From Synergistaceae bacterium (GTDB lineage Bacteria > Synergistota > Synergistia > Synergistales > Synergistaceae), in contig JAISFV010000009.1 of the NCBI GenBank assembly GCA_031263445.1, positions 1-35,190 on the forward strand: 35,190 nt of DNA. The letters run 5' to 3'. The notes below the pieces were generated by a model, which was not told the DNA's origin, made no database searches, and saw only the letters and a program-made list of their open reading frames with translations. Positions within the stretch are counted from its first letter, which is position 1; every line of letters starts with the position of its first letter. Shown here piece by piece: positions 1 through 8,516 of this stretch. The position numbers and the translations under genes were made by a program.

Positions 1-969
1 ACGTTTTCCGAAACGGATTGTGTTCAAACTTTCATCGCGCCGCATAGCGCCTCTTACAGAATCGAGCTGTGGGGTGCGAGCGGCGCCGACACGCATCAGG
101 GCGAGGATATCGTTTATCCAGGGGGGAGCGGCGGTTACGCGGGAGGGAATATTGTACTCGCGGCTGGCGAAAAATTGTATGTTTATGTCGGACGGATCGG
201 TGTCAATTCGGATACCGGTGCAAAAAGGGCCTACTGGTATAGCTTCGGCGGCGAGGCGACCGACGTGCGTCTCGTCTCTGGCGGCAGGCATGACGAGAGT
301 TCGTTGCGAAGCAGGATTATCGTGGCTGGCGGCGGGGGCGGGGGTGGGCGAAACCATCATGGCAGGCCGGATCCGATCTCTGGCAACGCTGGAGGACTGA
401 CTGGATATGCCGCAACCGGCGACGGCTTTGGTGCCTATCCGGGAAACGGCGCGTCGCAGATCGGAGGCGGCACTGCCGGCGCCAGTGCCAACGTCCCGGC
501 GGAAGACGGAGGTTTCGGGTTTGGCGGCGATGGAGGTATCAATTGGGAGTACAATGTGCGCGGCGGGACGGGCGGCGGGGGTTATTACGGAGGGGGCGGC
601 GGTGGAAGCCACAGTGTCATGGGTTGCTACGGCGCGGCGGGCGGAGGCGGCTCCTCTTATATCTCCGGCCATCGCTGGTGCGTAGCCGTGACCTCGGCCT
701 CGGATTCGACCCCCAAGCCAGCCCGTTCGCAAGATGCATCCGTCCATTATTCTGGCAAAGTTTTTACCAATACCGTAATGATCGATGGGGCCGGTTATCT
801 GTGGAGCGATATTAAAGGCCCGCTCACCCCGATGCCGAAACCAGGCGGAGACTTCTACGAATCGGGCGAGGGACACAGGGGAGATGGAGCGGCCAAGATC
901 ACGCTGAACAACACTCCGGATGTTTTATACGCCGTACGTATCCGAAATATTTATACGATAAACAGATAA
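1..969 (+). CDS. Glycine-rich surface protein, ALK/LTK-type Gly-rich domain (5' end cut off)
   Basis: The frame is open from base 1 to a TAA at 967-969, so the start lies outside the window. The visible 322 residues begin with a beta-type segment (QTFIAPHSASYRIELWGASG), then SGGYAGGN and EKLYVYVG, then long Gly runs and GGGGSSYIS. This order matches the glycine-rich domain of ALK/LTK receptors that also occurs in bacterial and phage surface proteins (Pfam Gly_rich family, from memory). The Gly-rich core covers about residues 100-220, and a non-repetitive 90-residue tail follows. No transmembrane anchor is visible in this part. A binding or surface-display role is inferred. It runs tail to tail towards the Rpn-family gene. 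The domain call is fairly secure; the function is not known. Confidence 0.75.
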   Translation, partial: TFSETDCVQTFIAPHSASYRIELWGASGADTHQGEDIVYPGGSGGYAGGNIVLAAGEKLYVYVGRIGVNSDTGAKRAYWYSFGGEATDVRLVSGGRHDESSLRSRIIVAGGGGGGGRNHHGRPDPISGNAGGLTGYAATGDGFGAYPGNGASQIGGGTAGASANVPAEDGGFGFGGDGGINWEYNVRGGTGGGGYYGGGGGGSHSVMGCYGAAGGGGSSYISGHRWCVAVTSASDSTPKPARSQDASVHYSGKVFTNTVMIDGAGYLWSDIKGPLTPMPKPGGDFYESGEGHRGDGAAKITLNNTPDVLYAVRIRNIYTINR

Positions 970-1186
970 CAAATATTTTCCTTACGGGGGGTGAGACAAA
1001 TGGCCCGCTCGGATAAAAAACGGCTGGGAAGCGAGGGGAGATATCTCCCTTGGGGGCGGACGCGGCATCGGCGTTTCTATAGGCAGCGTTCTGGGCTGCG
1101 GCGAAGGCGAAATTTCCGGGTAGGCTTCTCCCCCTCTGGGTTCCGTTTCGCTAGGTTGTCTACGCCTCCCACGCTCAACTCCATCC

Positions 1187-1242
1187 ACATTTTTGTAAGC
1201 CCTGGAAACCTACGGTTTCCTTTATCGGGCTTGTAAAAATGT
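1187..1242. repeat. Nested three-stem inverted repeat
   Basis: The two arms mirror each other in three steps. The outer stem is ACATTTTT/AAAAATGT (1187-1194, 1235-1242). A symmetric gt/gt internal loop follows. The middle stem is AAGCCC/GGGCTT (1197-1202, 1227-1232). After a one-base versus six-base bulge comes the inner stem GGAAACC/GGTTTCC (1204-1210, 1214-1220), closed by a TAC loop. The fold could form in DNA or in RNA of either strand. It is not a simple terminator and carries no integron R-box sequence. A recombination site or a REP-like element is possible. Confidence 0.6.
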
Positions 1243-1261
1243 CATATACAGCCAGAACATT

Positions 1262-1291
1262 AAATAAAATCCGCAGAGCGGATTTTTATTT
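1262..1291. terminator. Bidirectional hairpin terminator
   Basis: The sequence ATCCGC-AGA-GCGGAT (1269-1283) is flanked by A-rich DNA on the left and a T-rich run on the right, so a U-tailed hairpin would form in either direction. It lies between the convergent glycine-rich gene and Rpn-family gene and could end transcripts from the glycine-rich gene side. Confidence 0.55.
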
Positions 1292-1404
1292 GAAGCGAAT
1301 GTATAATAACACCCCCCATTGCGGCCTTTTGTAGAACACAGCGGGGAAAATATGGATAACCACAAGGGTTTATACAAATTCAAGGACAGCGCAAAGTCAA
1401 AACA

Positions 1405-1431
1405 CAAAAAAAGACTCCCGCATGAGGAGTC
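1405..1431 (-). terminator. Rho-independent terminator of the Rpn-family gene
   Basis: Read on the minus strand, GACTCC-TCATGCG-GGAGTC is followed at once by a run of seven T. It begins about 30 bases after the stop codon of the Rpn-family gene. The stem is perfect, and the position is what a factor-independent terminator needs. Confidence 0.85.
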
Positions 1432-1462
1432 AGGATTTTGGAATTAGCCCTGTTTCCAGGGA

Positions 1463-2425
1463 TTAATCTAGCGCGAGGATGTCATCCTCGTCGAGGCCTG
1501 TACACCTCTTGATTGTTTCAAGAGGCAAGCCCTCCGAAATCATAGAACGCGCAACCTCCATCGCCTTTTCTTCTTTGGCGTCCTCTATCTCTATTTCCCT
1601 CTGCACCTGACTGATCGGCACCCATGGCATTTCAAATTCCCCCTTCACCTTCGGGCCTATGTCGTCACGCTTTACCTGGAGCACGCTGCCGACGAACTTC
1701 ATTATAAACCTTATCCGCTTGTTATCATAATCCCTCTCCCGCAGTATTTTCAATAGTTCTAAAACGTATTTTTCCCGTGGGGCAGGTTTACCCTTCGCGG
1801 ATATCATCATCCTGGCAGCGAGCACAACTGGAGCGAACACACGCTCATCTCGCTTCAACGCTTCAATGTCCTGGCTGAGCACATGGTACGTGTTGTATTT
1901 GAAGGACAGTTCAACACCGTAGCATGAGTATAAGTATTCGTTGCGGTCTTTTGCGCTGCCAGTGAATATGGCAAGAGCCGTCACGTTTTCCTTGAAGCTG
2001 TCGCTCATGCGGAAGAAGGTCTGAAACACCCTGAGAGCAAAATTTTTGTCATCCTCATGTTGATTTTCAATGAAAAGATTGACTTTCCTGGATATGCCGC
2101 CCTTCAACGGCACGGACAAACATAAATCGGCCACCCTCATGCCCTCGTCAGTGTCAGCGCCGATTGCCGGAAACTCGTCCTTCAAAGTTTCGATTTCCCT
2201 GGACATATCCCGGTCTTTAGCCAGGTCAGGCATGAAGAACGCGATAGCATCGTCGATCCCATCATAAAGAACGCGTTTCCATGCCATATCAATCCAATGC
2301 CCTTTATTCGACATGTCCGCCATCTTTGAGATCACCATCCAGACCGACAGTATCAAGATAATAGCATATATACGAGGAACAGAGTGAGTGGTGGCATAAA
2401 ACACGCCGCCCACCTGATCTTGCAT
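1463..2425 (-). CDS. Rpn / PD-(D/E)XK nuclease family protein
   Basis: The product belongs to the Rpn recombination-promoting nuclease and 'PD-(D/E)XK nuclease transposase' group. The family core starts at a DMAWKRVLYDGIDDAIAFF-like segment. RVADLCLSVPL followed by LFIENQHED supplies the Asp and Glu-x-Gln of the nuclease fold. The C-terminus (ISEGLPLETIKRCTGLDEDD) is the usual helical tail of the family. Relatives cut DNA and promote RecA-independent recombination. Start choice is uncertain. The ATG at 2425 has an excellent ribosome-binding site (AGAGGTG, five bases before it) but adds about 37 residues with one hydrophobic segment (RIYAIILILSVWMVIS) before the family core. ATGs at 2323 and 2314 match the usual N-terminus but lack a good site. 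The gene is AT-richer than its neighbours, consistent with acquisition by transfer. Confidence 0.8.
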   Translation of the reverse strand: MQDQVGGVFYATTHSVPRIYAIILILSVWMVISKMADMSNKGHWIDMAWKRVLYDGIDDAIAFFMPDLAKDRDMSREIETLKDEFPAIGADTDEGMRVADLCLSVPLKGGISRKVNLFIENQHEDDKNFALRVFQTFFRMSDSFKENVTALAIFTGSAKDRNEYLYSCYGVELSFKYNTYHVLSQDIEALKRDERVFAPVVLAARMMISAKGKPAPREKYVLELLKILRERDYDNKRIRFIMKFVGSVLQVKRDDIGPKVKGEFEMPWVPISQVQREIEIEDAKEEKAMEVARSMISEGLPLETIKRCTGLDEDDILALD

Positions 2426-2557
2426 CAAAACACCTCTTTTTTGTGACAACGAATGCCGCGAAACCACCTCGCAAGCGGGCCGGCCGCACTCGTAAGATAG
2501 AAGTAGTAATTACTTCTTTGTCAGCATAAGTCTGTGATGCGTATCGTATATCACTAT

Positions 2558-2588
2558 AAAGAAACCAGCCGTCCGGCAGGCGTCGGCT
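2558..2588 (-). terminator. Possible terminator after the malic enzyme gene
   Basis: On the minus strand a hairpin with AGCCG/CGGCT outer arms is followed by GGTTTCTTTAT. It lies about 100 bases after the malic enzyme stop codon. The inner stem pairs imperfectly and the T tract is interrupted, so this is a weak call. Confidence 0.35.
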
Positions 2589-2686
2589 AATGGCGTGTCC
2601 GAGATGCCGGAGGGCGGGTCTTTTCCTGAATCGGCGGCTCCGTTGACATGCGACGTGCCGTTATCTGTATCGCCGTTGCGTGATCC

Positions 2687-3865
2687 CTACGCGCTTATCC
2701 TTGCCGTGCCGCTCGATATGGCGGCTTCCTTTACGGCTTTCGCGACGGCGGGGGCGACCCTCTTGTCCAGGGGGGCTGGGATGAAGTAGCCTGGCCCGAG
2801 CTCGGATTCCGTGACGAGGCCGGCTATCGCCTCTGCGGCCGCTATCTTCATCGCGTCGTTTATGTCGCCCGCGCGGGCGTCGAGCGCGCCCCGGAAGATG
2901 CCTGGGAAGGCCAGCACGTTGTTTATCTGGTTCGGGAAGTCGCTCCGCCCGGTGCCGACGACGGACGCGCCTGCCGCTATGGCCTCGTCCGGCATGATCT
3001 CGGGGACGGGGTTCGCCATCGCGAGGATTATGGGATCCTTCGCCATGGAGCGGATCATGTCGCCGGTGACCAGCCCCGGGGCGGACACGCCGATGAAGAC
3101 GTCCGCGCCCTTCAAGACATCGGAGAGCGAGCCCTTTTTCCCATTCGGGTTCGTGAGCGCCGAAATTTTTGCCTGTTCAGGGTTCAGCCCCTCCCTGCCC
3201 CTGTATATGGCCCCGGATCTGTTGCACAGCACGACGTCCTCCAATCCCAGCGACATCAGCAGCTTGGCTATCGCCACGGCTGCCGCCCCCGCGCCGCTTA
3301 TCACCATGCTGAGGCCGTCGGGCTTCTTTCCTGATATCTTGAGGGCGTTAATCATCGCCGCGAGCGTCACGACAGCCGTGCCGTGCTGGTCGTCGTGAAA
3401 TACCGGGATATCGCAGGACTCCTTCAGCCTTCTCTCTATCTCGAAACACCTAGGGGCCGATATGTCCTCCAGGTTTATGCCGCCGAAGCTGCCCGCCAGC
3501 AGCTCGACCGTCCGGACTATCTCGTCCGGGTCCTTCGAGCGGATGCAGAGCGGTATCGCGTCCACCCCGGCAAACGCCTTGAACAGCACGCACTTGCCTT
3601 CCATGACCGGCATGCCCGCCTCCGGCCCTATGTCGCCCAGGCCCAGCACGGCGGTCCCGTCGGTGATCACCGCAACGGTGTTCCATCTCCCCGTCAGGTC
3701 GTAGCTCATCGAAACGTCCTCTTTGATCGCGAAGCATGGTGCGGCCACCCCTGGCGTATACACCACTGACAGGTCGTCCCTGGTCTCGATCGCCATCTTG
3801 GGCGCGATACTGAACTTGCCCCTCCACTCATAGTGCTTCTCCATCGCTGCCTTAGAATAATCCAT
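2687..3865 (-). CDS. NAD(P)-dependent malic enzyme, short bacterial form
   Basis: The product carries out oxidative decarboxylation of malate to pyruvate and CO2 with NAD(P) reduction in the cytoplasm. At 392 residues it is the short bacterial form, without the phosphotransacetylase-like C-terminal domain of MaeB. Visible signatures are VVYTPGVAAPC near residue 36 (the family's catalytic Tyr), the Lys region GKCVLFKAFAG, NLEDISAP and FHDDQHGTAVV (metal and substrate binding), then a Rossmann segment ISGAGAAAVAIAKLL. The ATG at 3865 follows AGGAGG at a spacing of seven bases. It starts 36 bases after argH on the same strand, so the two are probably co-transcribed. Cofactor preference cannot be read with confidence. 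Confidence 0.93.
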   Translation of the reverse strand: MDYSKAAMEKHYEWRGKFSIAPKMAIETRDDLSVVYTPGVAAPCFAIKEDVSMSYDLTGRWNTVAVITDGTAVLGLGDIGPEAGMPVMEGKCVLFKAFAGVDAIPLCIRSKDPDEIVRTVELLAGSFGGINLEDISAPRCFEIERRLKESCDIPVFHDDQHGTAVVTLAAMINALKISGKKPDGLSMVISGAGAAAVAIAKLLMSLGLEDVVLCNRSGAIYRGREGLNPEQAKISALTNPNGKKGSLSDVLKGADVFIGVSAPGLVTGDMIRSMAKDPIILAMANPVPEIMPDEAIAAGASVVGTGRSDFPNQINNVLAFPGIFRGALDARAGDINDAMKIAAAEAIAGLVTESELGPGYFIPAPLDKRVAPAVAKAVKEAAISSGTARISA

Positions 3866-3901
3866 GTCACAGCCTCCTAAAAGTAGTATGTTAGCGGCCC
3901 G

Positions 3902-5320
3902 TCACGCGAACAGCTCCGGGTAGCTATCTCTGTAATCGTCGAACTCCGAGGCGAGCCGCCCGAGCTTCTCCCTTCCTCTTTCGGCCTGTAGGCGCACCTG
4001 CCGGGGCGAAGCGCCGCCGTACGTGTCGCGCCTCCCTGCGGAACGCTCAGGCGTCAGGAGCGAGGCCAGCTCGTCCCCGGCCCCGGGGGCGTGTTCGCGC
4101 CACTCCTCTGCGGTCAGGGACGTGAGCGCGCGCCTGTTCTCAAGGCACCACCGCACGGCGTTGCCCACGATCTCGTGTGACTTCCTGAACGGGACGCCGC
4201 GCTCCACGAGGTGTTCGGCCACGTCCGTGGCGAAGATGAACCCGTCGGCGAATCCGCGCCGCGCGGCGTCCGTGTCTACGGCGACTTCCGAGAGCAGCGG
4301 CGGCATCACCTCCAGCATCCCCTTTATCGCGTCGCACGACCTCCACAGAGAGCGCTTGTCCTCCTGAAAGTCCCTGTTGAACGTGAGCGGCGTCCCCTTC
4401 ATCATCGTGAGCGCGTCAACGAGCCCGCCGATCAACTGTCCGCTTTTGCCGCGCAAGAGTTCCAGCACGTCTGGGTTTTTTTTCTGAGGCATCATGCTGG
4501 AGCCGGTGCAGAACGAATCCGGCAATTTTACCCATCCGAACTCTGACGTGAAGTAAATTATGAGATCCTCGGACAATCGGCTCGCGTGTACCCCGAAGAG
4601 TGCCGCGAAGTAGTGGAAGGCGATGACGTGGTCACGTGACGCCACGGCGTCCATGCTGTTCTCGCACATCTTCGAGAAGCCTAGGTCGTGCGCGGTGAAC
4701 TCGCGGTTCAGAGGCAGCGTCGATCCGGCGAGCGCCCCGCAGCCGAGCGGACACTCGTCGGCGGCATCGTAGGCCAGCATCAGCTTGCGCGCGTCGCGGA
4801 GAAAGGCCTGGAAGTGCGCCATCCAGAAGTGTCCCATGGAGACTGGCTGCGCCTGTTGCAAGTGCGTGTAGCCAGGCACAATCGTGTCCGCGTGTTCCAG
4901 CGCCTTTTCGAGCAGCGTCTCCAAGAGCGCCCTCGCCATGTCCCATATCGCGAGTATCTCCCTGCGCAGCGCGAGTCTGACGGTCGTGCCGGACTGGTCG
5001 TTGCGGCTGCGCCCCGTGTGGAGCTTCGCCCCGGTGTCGCCCGTGCGCTCCGTGAGGAGCGACTCGACGTTCATGTGGACGTCCTCCAGCTCAGCCTTCG
5101 GCCGGAACTCGCCGCTCGCTGCGTCGCGGGCGATCCGCGCGAGTTCTTTTTCGATCACGAGCGCCTCGTCATGCGGGAGCAGGCCGACCGCCGCGAGCAT
5201 CCTCACGTGCGCCGCGCTCCCCCTTATGTCCTCCTGAACCGTGCGCCAGTCGAGGTCGAGCGACTGCGTGAAGCGCCCCACGGCCTCATTCATGTCCTGA
5301 CTGAACCTGCCCTTCCACAT
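3902..5320 (-). CDS. argH: Argininosuccinate lyase
   Basis: The enzyme splits argininosuccinate into arginine and fumarate, the last step of arginine synthesis. At 472 residues the length is normal. The superfamily signature GSSMMPQKKNPD lies near residue 275 and carries the catalytic serine loop. TGRSRNDQ and YTHLQQAQPVSMGH earlier in the chain are also classic ArgH segments. The N-terminus (MWKGRFSQDMNEAVGRFTQSL) matches the family start, and an AGGGG site lies ten bases before the ATG. It is the first gene of a two-gene minus-strand unit with malic enzyme. Fumarate made here could feed malate and then pyruvate, which is a plausible but unproven metabolic link. No argininosuccinate synthase gene is in the window. 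Confidence 0.96.
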   Translation of the reverse strand: MWKGRFSQDMNEAVGRFTQSLDLDWRTVQEDIRGSAAHVRMLAAVGLLPHDEALVIEKELARIARDAASGEFRPKAELEDVHMNVESLLTERTGDTGAKLHTGRSRNDQSGTTVRLALRREILAIWDMARALLETLLEKALEHADTIVPGYTHLQQAQPVSMGHFWMAHFQAFLRDARKLMLAYDAADECPLGCGALAGSTLPLNREFTAHDLGFSKMCENSMDAVASRDHVIAFHYFAALFGVHASRLSEDLIIYFTSEFGWVKLPDSFCTGSSMMPQKKNPDVLELLRGKSGQLIGGLVDALTMMKGTPLTFNRDFQEDKRSLWRSCDAIKGMLEVMPPLLSEVAVDTDAARRGFADGFIFATDVAEHLVERGVPFRKSHEIVGNAVRWCLENRRALTSLTAEEWREHAPGAGDELASLLTPERSAGRRDTYGGASPRQVRLQAERGREKLGRLASEFDDYRDSYPELFA

Positions 5321-5430
5321 CGCAGACGACCCCTGCCTTCACAAATAGTCTTTCCTAGGCAAAAGACAAACTCAGAGAAGCATTTGCCCTATTAAACCAC
5401 AACTATTATTAAAACATGATTTGCATGTTC

Positions 5431-5458
5431 TTGACAGTCTGGAAAAATGTGTTAGCAT
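5431..5458 (+). promoter_or_regulatory. Promoter of tRNA-Asn (and possibly ileS)
   Basis: A perfect -35 TTGACA (5431-5436) is separated by 16 bases from TAGCAT (5453-5458), a four-of-six match to TATAAT. Transcription would begin near 5465, just upstream of the tRNA. ileS follows within 65 bases of the tRNA end, so it may be read from the same promoter. Confidence 0.55.
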
Positions 5459-5477
5459 ACTGCACATTGGGCTAAAT

Positions 5478-5553
5478 TCCTCGGTGGCGCAATCGGCAGC
5501 GCGGGTGGCTGTTAACCACTAGGTTCGAGGTTCGAGTCCTCGCCGAGGAGCCA
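5478..5553 (+). tRNA. tRNA-Asn (anticodon GTT)
   Basis: The 76-base gene folds as a cloverleaf. The acceptor arm TCCTCGG pairs with CCGAGGA, the discriminator is G, and the CCA end is encoded. The anticodon stem TGGCT/AACCA region encloses CTGTTAA, giving anticodon GTT (5511-5513). The T arm contains GGTTCGAGTCC. It sits 62 bases upstream of the ileS start. Confidence 0.97.
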
Positions 5554-5615
5554 GAATTATTCAGCGGTGGACGACTATGTCGTACACCGCTTTAAATAGT
5601 TTAGGAGGTTGGCAT

Positions 5616-8432
5616 ATGTCAGCGGAAAATTCGCAGAAGGATTACAAGGACACTCTTTTCCTTCCACAGACGGACTTCCCGATGCGCGCAAATCTCGCGG
5701 CTCGCGAGCCTGGTTTTCTTGAGTTCTGGGAGAGGACCGGCGTCTACTCCAGATTAGCATCGGAACGAAAGGACCGCCCCCCGTTCGTGCTTCACGACGG
5801 CCCGCCATACGCCAACGCAGGCATACACATCGGAACAGCCCTGAATAAAATCCTGAAAGACATTATAGTACGGTACAAGTGGCAGAGAGGATACTACGCG
5901 CCATATGTGCCTGGTTTCGACACCCACGGGATGCCCATCGAGCACAAGGTCTTGAAGGACGCAGGGATCACAGCCGAATCGATAAACCCGGTGGAACTGC
6001 GCAAGCGGTGCGAGGCACATGCCCGCAAGTATATCGACGTGCAGACCGAGGAGTTCATGAGGCTCGGCGTCACCGGCGAATGGGGCAATCCCTACATAAC
6101 GCTCCGCCCGGAGTACGAGGCCGCGCAGATGGGGATACTGGCCGACATGGTGGAGCGAGGCCTAGTCTACAGGGGCAGGAAGGCGATATTTTGGTGCATC
6201 GACTGTGAGACCGCTCTCGCGGCGGCAGAGATAGAATACGAGGACGAGACGTCGCCCTCTATCTACGTCTCCTACCCGTTCCCTGACGCTGCCGAACACT
6301 TCCCTCAGCTCGCGGGGCGCGACGTGAACGCGATCATTTGGACGACCACGCCATGGACGCTCCCAGCGAGCCTTGCCATCGCCGTCCACCCTGACCACGA
6401 CTATTCGTTCTGCGAGAGCGGCGGCAAGGTTTACCTCGTAGCCGAGGCCCTGAAGGGTGATGTCGAGAAGGTGACGGGCATAGGGTTGGGCGCGGAACTG
6501 CTCAGGCTGAAGGGGAATGCGCTTGAGTGCATGAAGGCCGTCCACCCGTTCTACCCGCAAAAAAAGATCCTTTTCGTCCTGGCGGACTACGTCACGCTCG
6601 ACACCGGCACCGGATGCGTCCACACCGCGCCCGGGCACGGCGCAGAGGACTACGAGACTGGCGTGAAGTACGGGCTCGAGATTTACAACCCGGTGGACTC
6701 GAAGGGATTTTTCTACCCCGATACTGAGCTTGTCGGCGGGCAGTCGCTGGAGGACGCGTCGAAGACTGTCTTTAAGGCATTGACGGAGTCGGGCAGGCTG
6801 ATAGGCAAAATGAAGCTCACGCACTCGTATCCGCACTGCTGGAGGTGCAAGAAGCCCGTCATATTCCGCGCGACGGATCAGTGGTTCGTCGCCGTCTCTA
6901 AGTTCCGCGACAAGGCGCTCGAATGCATAGACAAGGAGGTCGAGTGGCTGCCGTCGTGGGGCAGGGAGCGCATATCGAACATGGTGCGCGACAGGTCTGA
7001 CTGGTGCATAAGCAGGCAGCGGATATGGGGCGTACCGATACCGGCTTTTTACTGCCGCGACTGCGGGAGCGTGATACTCACCCCTGACCGCGTGCGGCGG
7101 GTTGCCGGCAAGATAAAGGAAAAGGGCAGCAACTACTGGTGGGAGGCTTCGCCGGAGGAACTTTTGGGAGACCTCGCCGTCTGCGACAGTTGCGCCGGCC
7201 GCGACATCGCCAAGGAGAAGGACATCATGGACGTCTGGTTCGACTCGGGGTGCAGCCACAAGGCTGTGCTGGAGAACTCTGAAGTCTGGCCCGGCCTCCG
7301 CTTCCCTGCGGAGATGTACCTGGAGGGGAGCGACCAGCACAGGGGCTGGTTCCAGTCCTCGATGCTGACTAGCGTGGCGACTCGCGGGACGGCCCCTTAT
7401 AAATCCGTTCTCACGCACGGTTTCATCATCGACGGGAACGGCAAGAAAATGTCGAAGTCCATGGGCAACGCGATCCTGCCGCAGGAGATAGTGGAGAAGT
7501 ACGGGGCGGACATCCTTCGCCTGTGGGTCGCGTCCACGGACTACCGGGGTGACGTGAGCATCACGCAGAAGATCATCTCTAACCTGTCGGAGTCGTACCG
7601 CAGGATCCGCAACACGGCAAGGTTCCTGCTCGCCAACCTGAGCGGCTTCGACCCGAAACGCGACGCCATTCCGCACGACAGGCTCACTGGCGTTGACCAG
7701 TTCGTACTGCTAAAGCTGGCGAGGCTCGTCGAGAAGGGGACGGAGGAATTTGACGCTTACGAGTTTCACCTCCCGATGTTCAGGGTTCACCAATTCTGCG
7801 ACAACGAGCTGTCCTCCTTCTATATAGACATCTCGAAGGAGAAGCTTTACGCGGACAGGGCGGACTCCCACGCGAGGCGCTGCGCCCGGTCAGTCATGTG
7901 GGAGGTCCTATCCGTCATGACGCGGTTCATAGCGCCTGTCCTCTGCTTCACGGCGGAGGAGATATGGCAGGAGATGCGGCGGATGGACCCGTCCCTGGAC
8001 GAGAGCGTCCACCTGTCGCCGTGGCCCGTCCCGTCCCTGGATGGCCTCGACGCGGACGCCCTCCCGCTCTGGGAGAGGGTGCTGGAGGCTCGCGGTGTCA
8101 TAACGCGCGCGCTTGAAACAGCGCGGTCCCGGGGGCTTATCGGCCACTCGCTCGACGCATCGGTGTGGGTGGATTTCGGCGACTCCTTCCGAGACCTCGC
8201 GAACGTCGTATCCGACGCGGACTGGGAGACGATCACGATAGTGTCGTCATTCAAAACGTCCGGCGATCTGCAGGCCCCCGTCCTGTACGAGGACGAGATG
8301 ACGGGCATCTGTGCGGCGGTCGATAAAAACACCGACGCCAAATGCCCGAGGTGCTGGAAGCGCCGCCCGGAGGTAGGGCATGGCGGGAACGAGGTCTGTT
8401 CTCGTTGCGCGGACGCGCTGAAACAGGTTTAA
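5616..8432 (+). CDS. ileS: Isoleucine-tRNA ligase
   Basis: The class I synthetase charges tRNA-Ile. The 938-residue product has the HIGH-type motif HIGT at residues 71-74 inside GPPYANAGIHIGTALN, the editing domain with TTTPWTLPAS near 250, the KMSKS loop at residues 611-615, and a C-terminal zinc finger (CPRCW ... CSRC) near 915-935. The zinc finger and the KMSKS context point to the common bacterial (type I) form. The ATG at 5616 follows AGGAGG with good spacing; the in-frame start at 5577 lacks such a site. No T-box leader fits in the 62 bases after the tRNA gene. The gene is complete and ordinary. Confidence 0.97.
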   Translation: MSAENSQKDYKDTLFLPQTDFPMRANLAAREPGFLEFWERTGVYSRLASERKDRPPFVLHDGPPYANAGIHIGTALNKILKDIIVRYKWQRGYYAPYVPGFDTHGMPIEHKVLKDAGITAESINPVELRKRCEAHARKYIDVQTEEFMRLGVTGEWGNPYITLRPEYEAAQMGILADMVERGLVYRGRKAIFWCIDCETALAAAEIEYEDETSPSIYVSYPFPDAAEHFPQLAGRDVNAIIWTTTPWTLPASLAIAVHPDHDYSFCESGGKVYLVAEALKGDVEKVTGIGLGAELLRLKGNALECMKAVHPFYPQKKILFVLADYVTLDTGTGCVHTAPGHGAEDYETGVKYGLEIYNPVDSKGFFYPDTELVGGQSLEDASKTVFKALTESGRLIGKMKLTHSYPHCWRCKKPVIFRATDQWFVAVSKFRDKALECIDKEVEWLPSWGRERISNMVRDRSDWCISRQRIWGVPIPAFYCRDCGSVILTPDRVRRVAGKIKEKGSNYWWEASPEELLGDLAVCDSCAGRDIAKEKDIMDVWFDSGCSHKAVLENSEVWPGLRFPAEMYLEGSDQHRGWFQSSMLTSVATRGTAPYKSVLTHGFIIDGNGKKMSKSMGNAILPQEIVEKYGADILRLWVASTDYRGDVSITQKIISNLSESYRRIRNTARFLLANLSGFDPKRDAIPHDRLTGVDQFVLLKLARLVEKGTEEFDAYEFHLPMFRVHQFCDNELSSFYIDISKEKLYADRADSHARRCARSVMWEVLSVMTRFIAPVLCFTAEEIWQEMRRMDPSLDESVHLSPWPVPSLDGLDADALPLWERVLEARGVITRALETARSRGLIGHSLDASVWVDFGDSFRDLANVVSDADWETITIVSSFKTSGDLQAPVLYEDEMTGICAAVDKNTDAKCPRCWKRRPEVGHGGNEVCSRCADALKQV

Positions 8433-8516
8433 GAAGGCTGCTTTATTGCCAGATGCCTAAAGGGCGACGATTTAAACCCTTGCGGCGTCGGCCTTCCTAA
8501 ACTGCAAGGCGCCGCC

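Larger units (their letters stand above)
970..1462. other. Non-coding stretch with inverted repeats
   Basis: This stretch separates two convergent genes and holds no convincing gene. It contains a 14-base perfect palindrome at 1036-1049 (GGGAGATATCTCCC), a nested inverted repeat at 1187-1242, a terminator-like hairpin at 1262-1291, and the terminator of the minus-strand gene at 1405-1431. Possible small reading frames here (for example 991-1236) have compositions like back-translated non-coding DNA and no recognisable domain. The half nearest the Rpn gene is visibly richer in A+T than the rest of the window. Confidence 0.6.

Noticed and set aside
991-1236. Possible 81-residue gene preceded by GGGGGGTGAG
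   Set aside because: The translation is Arg/Pro-rich without a domain, covers the palindrome at 1036 and runs into the nested inverted repeat. It looks like non-coding DNA.
1187-1242. Integron attC site
   Set aside because: The nested arms invite the idea, but the core-site sequences (RYYYAAC and GTTRRRY) are absent and no integrase gene is in view.
2070-2267. Short plus-strand frame inside the Rpn gene
   Set aside because: Antisense to the conserved nuclease core, with no ribosome-binding site.
5321-5615. T-box leader for ileS
   Set aside because: Only 62 bases separate the tRNA and ileS, and no T-box sequence or specifier stem is visible.
6162-7676. 504-codon open frame on the minus strand inside ileS
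   Set aside because: It is a shadow of a conserved high-GC gene. It has no ribosome-binding site and no domain, and ileS on the other strand is beyond doubt.
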